A DNA stretch of 64,000 bases, taken from positions 153,341,405-153,405,404 of the forward strand of contig OV884012.1 of NCBI GenBank assembly GCA_930367205.1, read 5' to 3'. Position numbers and translations under genes: made by a program. Positions within the stretch are counted from its first letter, which is position 1, and each line of letters starts with the position of its first letter. This document shows, in pieces, positions 8,849-20,687 of this stretch. The notes under the pieces were generated by a model that was not told where the DNA came from, searched no databases, and saw only the letters and a list, made by a program, of their open reading frames with translations. The stretch comes from Acanthosoma haemorrhoidale. Lineage: Eukaryota; Arthropoda; Insecta; Hemiptera; Acanthosomatidae.

Positions 8849-9350
8849 TACTGCATATAATCATTAATAAAGCTATAATTTTAGATCTAAATGAACAAAT
8901 TTCTATTTTAGGGTTTATTGCATATTTTTGATTTTTATATTTTAGGGTTTATTGCATATTTTTGATTTTTATATTATTGTAAATAAATCTATAATTTTAT
9001 GCCTATCTACATAAATTAATGAATTTTTCAAACTTGTACTTTATAACTTATCGGATATTTCTGACTGTAAATTTACTGTACATAACTGTAAACAAGCCAA
9101 TATTTGTTTATTGCATATAATTGTTAATAAAGCTATAATTGTAGATCTAAATGAACAAATTTCTATTTTAGAGTTTATTGCATATTTTTGATTTTCATAG
9201 TATTGTAAATAAATCTATATTTTATGCCTATGTAAATAAATTAATGAATTTCACAAACTTGTACTTTATAACTTATTCAATATTTCTGACTGTAATATTA
9301 CTGTACATAACTGTAAACATCCAATATTTGTAAATATATATATCACTTTA
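8849..9350. repeat. 3'-flank tandem repeat of ankyrin unit A (two ~260-bp copies)
   Basis: Two copies of an AT-rich unit starting near 8849 and near 9110 share AATAAAGCTATAATT, AGATCTAAATGAACAAATTT and TATTTCTGACTGTAA. The first copy also contains a 34-bp tandem duplication (8908-8941 and 8942-8975) unique to unit A. Unit B has one copy of the 260-bp unit (about 40485-40740) and unit C has two (about 54590-55070). Each copy carries AATAAA hexamers, so the number of poly(A) sites differs between units. Confidence 0.75.
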
Positions 9351-9888
9351 TTCCTAAATAAATAAATTAATGAAACTTACAAAGTTTTTTTTTAATTCCT
9401 TTATTAAAACTGCATGATACATTCAGTAGATGATACTACATATATGATAATTCAAATATATTTAGAATTTTTATATGACAATATGAAGTATATTGTAAGA
9501 AGGGAAATAAAAAAATATAACTTACCATATAAAATGCTTAAATAATGAATTGAAAAATTGAATTATATCTAACAATTTAGTGCACTGTGACATATGCTGT
9601 CTTAAAATGTGAAATTATAAGGCTATTTCTCAAATATGATTGTACAGGGAAATTATTTATTAGCATCAGAAACATTACCTGGTAATTCTGCTCCTCCAAC
9701 ATAAACCTAAAACAGGCCAGTATTTGATCCTCAAACATTTTTGAGGAACACAAAACATCTGGTTATTCTACTAAATTTCACAATTTTACTCCAGCAATCC
9801 TGGGACTCATTTATCAGAATAAAATTCCCTAAATTACAGCACTAACTTTATATTAAACAACATTCTCGGGGGACAATTGTTACATCAC
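9351..9888. other. AT-rich intergenic DNA of the cassette
   Basis: Unit-specific spacer shared by cassettes A, B and C. I see no conserved coding frame or known element in it. Confidence 0.4.
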
Positions 9889-10018
9889 CTATCGCTTAGA
9901 AAATTAACAGTCGTAACAAATCACAATACAACATACAATGATGACAACGCTCATTTCATTTGGCTCATATTTATGTCAGTAACGACTATGCGTTATATGT
10001 TATTCTCCCATGTTTTGG
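9889..10018 (+). repeat. Internal inverted repeat, arm 1 (unit A)
   Basis: About 130 bp (CCTATCGCT...CATGTTTTGG) recur in reverse complement at 12079-12209 with roughly 8 percent divergence. The same pair is found in unit B (37624-37754 / 39811-39942) and unit C (51722-51852 / 53919-54050). The arms flank a ~2.06-kb interior. Confidence 0.8.
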
Positions 10019-12078
10019 CATCTGATATACCCTCAATATCAACTATTTTACAGAACATTTCCAACTATTATTTTTTTTTTTTTATTTTATAACTCTATAA
10101 AATATTCTTAACAAATGAGAAAAAAAAATAAAAATTTTACGATATGTTATCAAGATTAGAATAAATCACTTTTTTTAAATATTATTAACGGTTGCTAGCA
10201 TAAATAAACTTATTGTATTGTTATGACCACTAGTATCACACTCCTGCTCTCCTGGCTCTCATTTAAGAGAGTAAAATTCTTAAATTCAAAAATTAATTTT
10301 ATCATAAACAATATTATAAGGGAAAAATCGTTACAATAAAGTGATCCCTTAAAGTCCTACGTCCTTATATATGGAAAGGTAATATTAATGCATAACAAAT
10401 ATCTAAATTATATTTTCATCTGACTGCAATGATAAGCCTCTGGTGGACGAAAAAATGACATAATAATGGTAAAAGTTATAAAGAAGTGTATTTAATTAGG
10501 AGAAATGACTTATATTGCTATGATCAAAATGATAGTTTAGTGGTAACCACTTGATGTGGTATCTATTTTAAGCATATTTTTTCTTATAGTCCTTTCAGTT
10601 AATTTCTCAGCCCATAATTACCATACAATACAATTTCCATGATGCTTAGGTAAGTGGTGATATGAAACCTCCCTGTAATGGTGCATATTTGGATAATTGT
10701 ATATTTTTTTTTAATTGAGTGGTAATTTGGGTTGATTAATTGATTAAGTAATTACTCATCACCTACATTAGGCCCTGAATTAAGTACATCTCTTCATACT
10801 GAAGATGGTAGCACATCATTTTTGATTGTAGTATCAGATTTTAGGGCCAAAACGGCTTAAAGATATGAAAAAATAGTATCAAAGAAGAATACTTTCCTTT
10901 CCTGGTCGGTACTGAAGAAAATTATGAAGATTTTATAGGGCATATCTTCTTTTAGGTAAGTTCCGCAGACTTCATAACACCTCAAGAGTCAATCTAAGAA
11001 AGAGGTTTCCAATTACTTTCCCATAGTTTAATTCCAAAACATTTGGAGTCCAGAAAACTTGAGTCTCCCCACCGCAACACCCTACATCGCCCTCCCCCTT
11101 ACGCCCACTACCAAATACTCCCAGGACTATATTAATCTAAGCTACCTGCTCTGCTTGTTAAAACGTTTCTTTGGTATATGGTATACTGATGGATACCAGT
11201 AAAATGGAGTACATAATTATTAATCAATTATTTTTTTATCAAGATATTCAAAATACATGAAAATCAACAAAAAATATATATAAATTCATAATGGCTACTG
11301 GATTAAGTTCATGATGGTTAATATTCAATGGAGAAAAATGGCACGTTTTATTTTTAAGATCCTTCCTCAACTTTGCAGTCAAGCTAGTTGTAGGTGATTC
11401 TCATCATCCTGTTGTTGTTATGCTGGTCGGTCATCTGTGACTCAAGATCTCTCTACCGGCTCTTAATAAAGTCCATTTTTTTAGAATGCGGCTCACACAC
11501 ACACACACACAAGTTGAGCCAAACCTGGTACACAATGTTATTGCTGAATCATTCAGTTCCTAATTAACACTTTTAATCCAAAATTAGTCACTCCTTTTAG
11601 TTTTTTGAACTTGAGCATAAATGTCTTTTGAAACCACATCTTTCTTAAAGGCAAGTAATTCCAACTGTAGGACTCAGAGAGAGCAAATTTCTTAATCTCA
11701 GATTTCTTAAAGCATGATTTTTCTTCATCCCCTCTCTTCCCAGTTTACGACTCGATTCTTGTCTAGGGCCTAAGAAATTAATCTGTGTCAGCTAAAATTT
11801 GTTTCAAAAGCATACATTTATCCTCTGTCAAAAGTTGTGTATTCCTTGTATATGAAGAAGCAGATAATAATTAATAATACTGAAAAACGTCCAATAGAGT
11901 CAATGATATCCTTTATTATTCTCAAATAACGCATTTACAGCTTCCAGCATTAACTCTTTTTCAATATGTTTGGCAAGAGTCCAATAAACACGTAATAAAG
12001 CTTCTGAACACTATCTTGATTTAGCCATAGATTGGTACATGATTTGTGCCGATGATATGTAGATTGAACATAAAGATC
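10019..12078 (+). other. 2.06-kb interior between internal inverted repeats (unit A orientation)
   Basis: Non-coding as far as I can read. It contains a CA microsatellite near 11490 and a stretch (11267-11365) that reappears upstream of SINA-4 and SINA-5 (46359-46456 and 60676-60773). Relative to its flanks this interior has the same orientation in units A, B and C, but the opposite orientation in the right palindrome arm. Confidence 0.6.
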
Positions 12079-12209
12079 CCAAAACATGGGAGAATAACAC
12101 ATATCGCATAGTCGTTACTGACATAAATATGAGCCAGGTGAAATGAGGTTTGTCATTACTGTATGTTGTATTGTGATCTGTTACAACTGTTAATTTTCTT
12201 AGCGATAGG
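12079..12209 (-). repeat. Internal inverted repeat, arm 2 (unit A)
   Basis: Reverse-complement partner of 9889-10018. This is also the outermost point to which the large palindrome's right arm can be followed in mirrored order. Confidence 0.8.
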
Positions 12210-12624
12210 TAGGTCTAAGCGACCATTTGTAAGATGCATGCAAGGAGTTATGTCGAGGAACGATAGCTGATGAACAGACTGTAAAAGGGTCCACTGCACC
12301 CAAACACACACATTACTCCATTCAGCTCAATGTATCCAGCCCGCCTTCCCTAATTGGCAGGGCAGTAAGGGTTGATTACTAGGGTAGATTTCTGGGTTAC
12401 CTTGGCATTACTCAACCCGAATGACCATGAAGTCTCCCAAACAGTATAATAACATATTCCTTTGAATAGACTTACTTTTCTCTGTCAAGCCTGATTTGAC
12501 CCAAAACAAGTGGTTTAGTTAAGATCACACCAATAGTTATAAGTTTGATGCTGTGGGGGGGGGGGGGGGTACCAACACTTAAAAGCATTTTCGGTTGGTG
12601 CACCCTATAGGAATCGTGTAATAG

Positions 12625-13015
12625 ATTTCACTGGGTCAGATCGACAATATATTCTTTATGCTGGGTAAACAAATCTTTTTCCTAGCAATAATTTTTTAAT
12701 GTTTGAAATCTATGTCAATTCCAATATAGTTTTTGATATTACCCATATCCTTTGTTTTAAACTAATTTGATAGTTCATTTTTTGTATCAGTGATAAGACC
12801 ATTATTATTTGAAAAGGTTAAGAGTTCATTTACAAATAATAAAATATATAGTTGGACTATTTACTACACTCACATACAAACAATAGTCATATTTACATCT
12901 ATGGTTCATCATTCACCAAGGATTTAATTTAAGACATAAAGTAATTTATTTAATTTAGAAACCCTGTCAGAACCATCTTCATGGTCAAGTGGCTGCTTAT
13001 TATAAACCCTTATAG
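12625..13015 (-). mobile_element. Ty1/Copia reverse-transcriptase relic (unit A)
   Basis: Read on the minus strand, successive segments match Copia RT in order: YNKQPLDHEDGSDRVSKLNK, then a region where the YVDD box is expected but reads FVNE (LLFVNELLTFSN), then MGNIKNYIGIDIDF. Several stops and frame changes interrupt it. The active site is mutated, so it is dead. The same relic is in the right arm and in units B and C, so it predates their duplication. Confidence 0.7.
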
Positions 13016-13269
13016 AAATATTTTGGGGGGGAATTTTTTTTTTTATATTTTAGTCTAAATTCTACAAAGATAAAAATATACTATAAAATGCGTGGTCAGC
13101 CCAGTGTCCCTAGTCGATAAGAACGTTTTCATGGTTAGTGAGTGAAAAAGTAAAACATGTATGCTGTAAATTTGGAGTTTGCCCTGGCCATATAAAGATT
13201 CGTCTCCTGGTGGTAAAATCCTTATCAAGCAATACTTTCCATAGAAAAACAACTAACAGATGATATGAG

Positions 13270-15010
13270 TTTTGACAATTTGTTATTCATTTTTTTTTTT
13301 TTTTTTATGTAATCTCACTGTTTTAATAATTATTAACCAAAGAAAAAAGATGAGGCAGGATATAGATCCCGGGATGGCCTAGTTAGAAGATCACCCGACC
13401 AGCCCTGGCTTTCTAGTAATATTTTGTCTTACACACAAAACACATAATTAGTATAAATGCCTATGTTAGGTAGGATAAAAATAACAACTACATATAAAAT
13501 TAAAAATATATTTTTATTCCAAAAATGACATAGAAATATAAAAATATCTGGTACATAAATATTGTAAATCTTTCCTTATAAAAATACATATGTTAATAAA
13601 TATGTAAAATAATCCTTAACAAAAAAAATCAATATTTTTTAATTTTAGGTAAATTAAGTAAATAGGTAAACCAGCTATTAGCAGAATTTACAACAAAAGA
13701 AGCACCATATAAAACACTGAATATCAAATCATCATGATATTTGATTTAGTATAATATTGCACAACAATAACAAAATCAATTCTTATATTACAGTTAGTTA
13801 TCTATAATAATTATATCAATAAGAAACAAAGTATACTATTTATACTCTTGTGACTAATTTCATATCCATACAATTTTTACAAAATGTAAATCTAACATAA
13901 TCTGAATATAAATGCTCCATAATACATACACGAGAAACTACATTTTTGGAAGAGAAATGAACTAGCCATAGCAGAATTGATAACAAATGAATATCAAAAA
14001 GCCATGATATTTTGATTTATGTTATTATTGCTCGATGATAAAAGAATCAATTTACAATTAGTTATAGAGACCTTAAAAACTAACATTTATTTTTTAAAAA
14101 CACAGCTTATAATGAAATAGCTCACAATATTTGCATAATCCTTGGAAAAATTTTATGTATAACAAGTATTGTTTTGTCAAAAGAATACAATCTCAGTATA
14201 AATTGACCTAGGGGAGCATCTAAAGCTAACACTACAACTACCATCCCTATCAATTTCAGGATTAGACATCTCTTAAATTTGGGAAATACTTTACTAGTGA
14301 TTTTTATTTAAATCGAATAGTTACTACGAACTAAATCATATGGTGCCAGTATAGCTGGTTATCAGGATATTATATCAGAACCTTAATTTTCGTTTTCTAG
14401 GCTGATAAGTCGATAATATTTATATCAACAAGAAATAAATAAAAATATTCATACTCTCAAATCTTACATGAAAAAATTACATATATATACTAGGAGTATG
14501 AATGAACATTGAACCTAAATATCCTGGTCTAAAATAAATCTATGAAAATAAAACGTAAAATACAGGATTTGTAAAAATATATTCACAACTCTTATAACTA
14601 ACAGTTTAAATAGGTGATTTGTATTAAGTTAAAATCCAATATTATCGTTGCACTCTACTAATAAATACGGTACAATGTAAAAAATATATATAACGCATAT
14701 AGTCAACCTTAATAAGACATCACCTTGTAATTACTGACCTATTTTACAAGCCACTACTCATCTTTAAGAGCATAACATTGAAATTTTTCCATATATTTAG
14801 ATAACAGATCTTTGAAAATTTGGCTAATTTACAAGGCATCAAGTCAACAGAAAGATTTAAGGTAATTTCCACCATTCCTTCTAGAGCTTGCTTTTTTTAT
14901 TTCTTTTCTTATAAAAAGAGAGGAGTCTGAACACAGCCATAAAATCAGATTCAACCAAGCAATGACATTCTACAAAATAAGATCAGTATTTTCTCTTAAT
15001 TATCAAACAG
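13270..15010. other. AT-rich non-coding spacer of cassette A
   Basis: Very AT-rich with poly-T runs. Part of it (13186-14163) is missing from the right palindrome arm. A possible tRNA-like box A motif (GATGGCCTAGTTAGAAG) lies near 13373-13389 on plus, without a convincing box B. No gene seen. Confidence 0.4.
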
Positions 15011-15130
15011 CTAAATAATTATCTCAATGACAATAAAAATAGGACCCAGCAAAGTTCCTTGTCTAGGGGTAACATCTAAATTTATGTTTGGTTTATGCAT
15101 GCATTTAAAAAAAAAATTCTTTCCAGGATG
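15011..15130 (-). mobile_element. Possible LINE reverse-transcriptase motif relic
   Basis: The minus-strand frame contains VTPRQGTLLGPIFIVI, which resembles the conserved motif around GVPQGSxLGPxLF of LINE reverse transcriptases. The surrounding sequence gives little further similarity, and the other cassette copies have lost the frame. Treat it as a weak relic. Confidence 0.3.
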
Positions 15131-15343
15131 TAAACTCCCCATAAAGAGGTAGGACCAAAGGTAGATGGTAGGGGACGCTGTTACTGAGTTGCTAGTGAAA
15201 TTAGCATTAGCCATTACCAATCACCCTTACATTTTGCTTTCTTAATCAAATTCAATATTTCTTTATTCTGGGCAGCTACTTGTTTATCTTCATGAGACTC
15301 AGTTTACCCTAACCAAACCGATCCCCTAATGAAAATACTATAG

Positions 15344-15409
15344 GGTGAGCCAGTGATTATACCCAGGTACCCATAGCTAGAATTCAGCATCCTAACAGCT
15401 AGACTACAA
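15344..15409 (-). repeat. tRNA-like SINE head or tRNA relic (unit A)
   Basis: On the minus strand TAGTCTAGCTGTTAGGAT resembles the D-arm/box A of Glu/Asp-type tRNAs, and GGGTATAATCACTGG, about 40 nt later, is a degraded box B/T-arm. The anticodon region does not fold convincingly. Equivalent copies on plus lie at 21248-21310, 34592-34660, 48562-48630 and 62882-62950. A SINE or pseudo-tRNA is likelier than a functional tRNA. Confidence 0.4.
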
Positions 15410-15968
15410 AGAGACTTTTGTAATTCCAATTAAAAAATACAAACCAAAAATTACATAATTTCAATCAAGACTCAAAACTATTGAAACCTTAAAAATATTC
15501 TTTTTCAAGAGACAGTTAATCCATGGCGAGTGAGCTATACTAACATACAATTATTCTTTTTTAATTCCTACTTTATAAATGTTTATACTTCATATTACAC
15601 ATGATGAATTGTTAATTTTGATATTGAAATTAATTTAAACATTATTAACTTGTATCAGATTGAACTTAATAAGCTTTTACCAAATTCTTCCTAATGACAG
15701 TATCTATGAACAATAATCAGAACGCATCAGGTTTGAATCCTAGCCATGTTACTATTTTTTCCCTTTGACAAATAATCATAATAACTTCAATAATAAAAAT
15801 AAATCTTTTGTGGGGGGGGGGGGGTTATTAGACTAGCGATTTTGAGAGTTGGGTAACAAAAAATAATTGATTGGATTATCTTTGCTACTGCTTTTTTTGG
15901 ACATTTAAAATGTTTATAGAATTAAACATTATGACATTGAATAATAGATACATGTGGTTATTCTATAG

Positions 15969-16799
15969 TCAGGTGGCAAGGCGCTCTGATATGGCGATGG
16001 TAAAAAGCAGCTCACCATTTACTTGAAGTCTTTGAGCGAGCTTCTGAGGAATAAGAAAACAGTTTTCATCAGTTAGGTCGGCCGCATCTCGAATACTCAT
16101 CATTTTCTCCTTCCAAGAGATTACGAGAATTCCATTTGTGATGGTGATCTTATATTGAAAACGATTTGCTTCGTTTCGAGAACCGATAATATGAACCTTG
16201 CAGCCAACTTGTTCAGTTCCGTCCAAAGCTTCATTTTTTTTGATGAGCAGGAAAAACATATGTCCGAAACAGGACTGTATCGCTAACCAACGGTCGGCTC
16301 CCGGTGTGTTCAGCGTTCGAAAGTATGTTACTCTTCCCTGGAGCTTGGGAATTGTTTTGTGTGATAGAAAAATATGGGTTTCTATCTCCTCCGATCGGCC
16401 GGACCAAGGACAGTTAGCTAGTGGTCTCACTGGGCAACTGTGCTGCTTAAAACCACACATATCTTCGTGGACTAATTTTTGTTGGAGCGAATATCTCCTA
16501 GTGCAGCAAGCGGTTGAATACGAACACGGAAAAGTCATTGTTCTTCCGAGTTTTTCCAAGAACAGATTTCTTGCACTGCTTAGCTTATCACCGCACCCTA
16601 AACAAAGTGTACAGATAAAACGGCATTGGTTGCAGATGATATGACCGCAGAAGCACTGAGTAATAGGCGGTGTGACACATTCTTTGCAAATAGGACACTC
16701 GAACAGGTATTCTTGGTGCGCATATCTGGGAACAACTGCATTCGAAATACGTCTTCTTCTTCTCGGACGCAATGGCCTAGTCCTATGTGAAGAAGGCAT
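15969..16799 (-). CDS. SINA/SIAH-type RING E3 ubiquitin ligase, copy 1
   Basis: The 276-residue protein has the full SINA layout. A basic N-terminus (RPRRRRR) precedes a C3HC4 RING with ligands C35, C38, C49, H53, C56, C59, C66 and C69. The SIAH-type double zinc finger uses C92, C98 or C99, H111 and C115, then C122, C130, H142 and H147. The substrate-binding TRAF-like domain runs from about residue 150 (NTPGADRWLAIQSCFGH) to the end. Family members pass ubiquitin from an E2 to bound substrates in cytoplasm or nucleus. The start is the ATG at 16799; upstream codons of the open frame cross a splice acceptor. A 124-nt 5'-UTR intron spans 16977-16854 (GTGAGT to TTGCAG). RING residue 67 is Leu where SIAH proteins have Pro. 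Its partner is ankyrin copy A. Confidence 0.9.
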   Translation of the reverse strand: MPSSHRTRPLRPRRRRRISNAVVPRYAHQEYLFECPICKECVTPPITQCFCGHIICNQCRFICTLCLGCGDKLSSARNLFLEKLGRTMTFPCSYSTACCTRRYSLQQKLVHEDMCGFKQHSCPVRPLANCPWSGRSEEIETHIFLSHKTIPKLQGRVTYFRTLNTPGADRWLAIQSCFGHMFFLLIKKNEALDGTEQVGCKVHIIGSRNEANRFQYKITITNGILVISWKEKMMSIRDAADLTDENCFLIPQKLAQRLQVNGELLFTIAISERLAT

Positions 16800-17419
16800 T
16801 TTGGAAATATTGCAGTTTTCAAGATGAAAGACACGTGTAATAGTTTTTATGCACTGCAAAATAGATGTATACGAATGTACAATTTCTTTACTAAACCGCT
16901 CAACAAGATTTAACTAACAAACAATTAATTTTCACTTGGACTCGCACACACACACTTTCAAGACACTGCTCACTCACCAGCGAACCGTTTCAAACTGATG
17001 GAGCACCCACTTTTAGCCGAAATTCCCCAGGTCTCAAAATAACAATAAAAAGGTAAGAAGTACCTAGTAGTAGTTTTCAATCCTTGCCCCTAAGCCCCCG
17101 TGGAGAAGGTACCTGATTTACCGTCATAAATTGGAATATCCCAAACTTCTTTCTCTGAATTGGCTATTTGTTTAGAAAGGGCTAACGAAAAAGTCTGTAT
17201 TTACTAGGAATAGCTTTATAACATAACATCTTTTTTAATTTGTTGGAAATGCAGTCCTCATAAGTCGAGATTGTTTTTTTACATGTGTAATGAAATATTT
17301 TGATGTGATAATCTTTTATACGGTAAAAATACAGTTGACAGTATTAGTATTTTACTCCTTTCACAGTAATTCATTCTCGGTGCCATGATATAGTATTAAG
17401 TTAACAATGGCTTTACTAT
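16800..17419 (-). promoter_or_regulatory. SINA-1 5' region: UTR intron and upstream promoter DNA
   Basis: Contains the 124-nt 5'-UTR intron and about 440 bp of upstream DNA mirrored in front of SINA-2 (19237-19856). A TCAGT initiator candidate sits just upstream of the donor, with a CTAAAAG element about 19 nt before it. That spacing is short for a TATA box, so the true start site is uncertain. Confidence 0.4.
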
Positions 17420-17703
17420 AGTTAGAGTATTCTAAACCACAGCGGACTTGGAAGAAGCGGTTTGAAAGGTAGGACTGTAGGATTAGGAAAAGGGTCTGTG
17501 GTAAATGTCTTTTGAGCTTGTAGAGCAAACCTGCGTGCCAAACCCTGTCAAAAGCTTGAGCTATATCAAGAAAGGCAGCAGTGCAATACTTTTTGGTTTC
17601 AAGGGCTGAGGAGATGTGATCAACAACGCGAAGGCCTTGTTGAGCAATGGAATGTTGTTGGCGGAAACCAAACTGGTGTGTGGGAAAAAGGTTTTAGATT
17701 CAA
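17420..17703 (-). mobile_element. Jockey-like LINE RT fragment, inverted copy at palindrome centre
   Basis: Reverse complement of 18953-19237. It encodes the RT stretch with FLDIAQAFDRVWH (motif A) on the minus strand. It ends at 17703, where the unpaired spacer begins. It is the centre-proximal end of the left palindrome arm. Confidence 0.85.
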
Positions 17704-19237
17704 CCAGTGTACTGTCCTCCCAATAAATCCATTTCTGATTCCCAATTCATCTCTTTTCTGGGCTCCATCGGGCATCGTTTCCTTGTGAGTGGGGACTTTA
17801 ACGCAAAGCACCAACATTGCGTCTCAAGCCCACAAATACACGAGGACGTGCTTTGCTCTCAGCACTCACACGGAAACATTGCTCCACTATCTTTCCTTAC
17901 ATAGCCACGTATTGGCCATTAGATCCCAACCGAAATCCTGATCTCCTTGACTTTCTCTTCTACAATAATTTAGGAACACTAAACTATTCACTCAAGCGCC
18001 TCGATGACATCTCCTCCGACCATACCCCCTTATTATTAACCATTTCCCTAAATCCAATTCACAAACTGCCTCCTCCTTCATTCATTAGGGGCCCAGTTGA
18101 CTGGGACCACTTTCGCCAGATTCTTACAGACTCTGTAGACCTCTCAGTACCTCTGAAAACATCCCAAGACCTAGATGATGCAGTGCATTCCTTCACTACT
18201 CTGATCCAGGGGTCGGCTTGGGAGGCATCTTCACCCAAGAATCCACAATCATAATCGTTTACCTCAGCATCTCAAAGATCTAATCAAATCCAAACGCCGC
18301 TCTAGAACAGTGTGGCAAAGATCCCGGCATCCTGCTGATCGCCGCTCGTACAATCAGTACTGCCGATTGGTAAAGCGGCGATTGGCATCCTTCCGTTCTG
18401 ATTCTTTTAATTCCTACCTCTCCTCTCTGTCTACCAGGGATAACTCCTTGTGGAATGTAACCAAAAAAATCCTAAAGTATCAACCTGTTTCACATCCACT
18501 CCGTCGTGATGATTGGTCCTGGGCGGCCTCGGATGGGGATAGGTTGCAGAAATTTGCTCTGCATCTTACCCATACTTTCACACCTCACCTTTCTCATCAA
18601 AGCCATACTCACAGCACAACTGTGGAAAATTTCCTCACTTCACCTATTCCTCTCTCTCTTCCGCCAAAAGCCGTTAATCCCTCTGAGGTCAAATACCTTC
18701 TGAAAAACTTACCTTACAGAAAATCCCCTGGATATGATCTCCTAACTCCTCAAATTCTCAAACAACTTCCTCCTAAAGCCATAATCTTCCTAACCTACAT
18801 ATATAACTGCATTATCCGAACGACGCACTTTCCTCTCCTCTGGAAACATTCCATTATTGTCCTATTCGCCAAACCCGGTAAAACACCCAATGACTCCCTA
18901 TCCTCTCAAAAATATTTGAGAAACTTCTACTAAAACGTCTACTTCCAATTGTTGAATCCAAAAACCTTTTTCCCACACACCAGTTTGGTTTCTGCCAACA
19001 ACATTCCACTGCTCAACAAGGCCTTCGCGTTGTTGATCACATCTCCTCAGCCCTTGAAACCAAAAAGTATTGCACTGCTGCCTTTCTTGATATAGCTCAA
19101 GCTTTTGACAGGGTTTGGCACGCAGGTTTGCTCTACAAGCTCAAAAGACATTTACCACAGACCCTTTTCCTAATCCTACAGTCCTACCTTTCAAACCGCT
19201 TCTTCCAAGTCCGCTGTGGTTTAGAATACTCTAACTA
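17704..19237 (+). mobile_element. Jockey-clade LINE ORF2 fragment (endonuclease to RT motif A)
   Basis: Plus-strand order follows a Jockey-type ORF2: endonuclease motif GDFNAKH (about 17790), endonuclease end PDLLDFLFYNN and ISSDHTPLLLTI (to about 18050), a linker of PADRRSYNQYCRLVKRRLAS type, then RT (SPGYDLLTPQILKQLP, GFCQQHSTAQQGLRVVDH, FLDIAQAFDRVWH). At least three frame changes (about 17817, 18254 and 18890) and a deletion of the usual SYRPISLL segment inactivate it. It stops before the YADD box, at 19237, where cassette promoter DNA starts. Bases 17704-18952 are the unpaired spacer of the palindrome; 18953-19237 belong to its right arm. Confidence 0.85.
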
Positions 19238-19856
19238 TAGTAAAGCCATTGTTAACTTAATACTATATCATGGCACCGAGAATGAATTACTGTGAAAGGA
19301 GTAAAATACTAATACTGTCAACTGTATTTTTACCGTATAAAAGATTATCACATCAAAATATTTCATTACACATGTAAAAAAACAATCTCGACTTATGAGG
19401 ACTGCATTTCCAACAAATTAAAAAAGATGTTATGTTATAAAGCTATTCCTAGTAAATACAGACTTTTTCGTTAGCCCTTTCTAAACAAATAGCCAATTCA
19501 GAGAAAGAAGTTTGGGATATTCCAATTTATGACGGTAAATCAGGTACCTTCTCCACGGGGGCTTAGGGGCAAGGATTGAAAACTACTACTAGGTACTTCT
19601 TACCTTTTTATTGTTATTTTGAGACCTGGGGAATTTCGGCTAAAAGTGGGTGCTCCATCAGTTTGAAACGGTTCGCTGGTGAGTGAGCAGTGTCTTGAAA
19701 GTGTGTGTGTGCGAGTCCAAGTGAAAATTAATTGTTTGTTAGTTAAATCTTGTTGAGCGGTTTAGTAAAGAAATTGTACATTCGTATACATCTATTTTGC
19801 AGTGCATAAAAACTATTACACGTGTCTTTCATCTTGAAAACTGCAATATTTCCAAA

Positions 19857-20687
19857 ATGCCTTCTTCACATAGGACTAGGCCATTGCGTCCGAGAAGAAG
19901 AAGACGTATTTCGAATGCAGTTGTTCCCAGATATGCGCACCAAGAATACCTGTTCGAGTGTCCTATTTGCAAAGAATGTGTCACACCGCCTATTACTCAG
20001 TGCTTCTGCGGTCATATCATCTGCAACCAATGCCGTTTTATCTGTACACTTTGTTTAGGGTGCGGTGATAAGCTAAGCAGTGCAAGAAATCTGTTCTTGG
20101 AAAAACTCGGAAGAACAATGACTTTTCCGTGTTCGTATTCAACCGCTTGCTGCACTAGGAGATATTCGCTCCAACAAAAATTAGTCCACGAAGATATGTG
20201 TGGTTTTAAGCAGCACAGTTGCCCAGTGAGACCACTAGCTAACTGTCCTTGGTCCGGCCGATCGGAGGAGATAGAAACCCATATTTTTCTATCACACAAA
20301 ACAATTCCCAAGCTCCAGGGAAGAGTAACATACTTTCGAACGCTGAACACACCGGGAGCCGACCGTTGGTTAGCGATACAGTCCTGTTTCGGACATATGT
20401 TTTTCCTGCTCATCAAAAAAAATGAAGCTTTGGACGGAACTGAACAAGTTGGCTGCAAGGTTCATATTATCGGTTCTCGAAACGAAGCAAATCGTTTTCA
20501 ATATAAGATCACCATCACAAATGGAATTCTCGTAATCTCTTGGAAGGAGAAAATGATGAGTATTCGAGATGCGGCCGACCTAACTGATGAAAACTGTTTT
20601 CTTATTCCTCAGAAGCTCGCTCAAAGACTTCAAGTAAATGGTGAGCTGCTTTTTACCATCGCCATATCAGAGCGCCTTGCCACCTGA
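19857..20687 (+). CDS. SINA/SIAH-type RING E3 ubiquitin ligase, copy 2
   Basis: Identical in protein sequence to copy 1, of which it is the palindromic mirror: 276 residues, RING at 35-69, SIAH zinc finger at 92-147 with C130 present, TRAF-like substrate domain to the C-terminus. The start is the ATG at 19857. The preceding in-frame codons overlap the TTGCAG acceptor (ending 19802) of a 124-nt 5'-UTR intron that begins at 19679 with GTGAGT. Promoter DNA is directly preceded by the LINE fragment, so transcription into the palindrome centre would come from this side and the opposite side alike. This copy has no ankyrin partner: the cassette is cut at 25649. No AATAAA lies close to the stop, unlike in copies 4 and 5. 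Confidence 0.9.
   Translation: MPSSHRTRPLRPRRRRRISNAVVPRYAHQEYLFECPICKECVTPPITQCFCGHIICNQCRFICTLCLGCGDKLSSARNLFLEKLGRTMTFPCSYSTACCTRRYSLQQKLVHEDMCGFKQHSCPVRPLANCPWSGRSEEIETHIFLSHKTIPKLQGRVTYFRTLNTPGADRWLAIQSCFGHMFFLLIKKNEALDGTEQVGCKVHIIGSRNEANRFQYKITITNGILVISWKEKMMSIRDAADLTDENCFLIPQKLAQRLQVNGELLFTIAISERLAT

Larger units (their letters stand above)
12079..17703. repeat. Large palindrome, left arm (SINA-1)
   Basis: Reverse complement of 18953-23620. Around SINA the coordinates sum to 36656, for example the ATG at 16799 against 19857. Both SINA protein copies are identical. The arm includes the SINA gene, its 5' intron, a truncated LINE fragment at the centre-proximal end and retroelement relics at the far end. 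The left arm keeps about 0.98 kb (13186-14163) that has been deleted from the right arm at 22492. Confidence 0.9.

Noticed and set aside
9877..10092. Short frame repeated in units A, B and C (also 39761-39952, 53836-54060)
   Set aside because: It coincides with the internal inverted repeat arm; conservation is explained by DNA duplication and its end falls in a poly-T/A run.
12556..12570. Long G/C homopolymers as signals
   Set aside because: Length varies between copies (6 interrupted to 17) as expected of slippage or sequencing error; no evidence of function.
13055..13252. 65-codon frame shared by units A, B and C
   Set aside because: No family pattern, begins and ends in homopolymer-rich DNA, and is broken in the right arm by deletion.
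16198..16644. 148-codon frame opposite SINA-1 and SINA-2
   Set aside because: Antisense shadow of the E3 gene, lost in copies 3-5.
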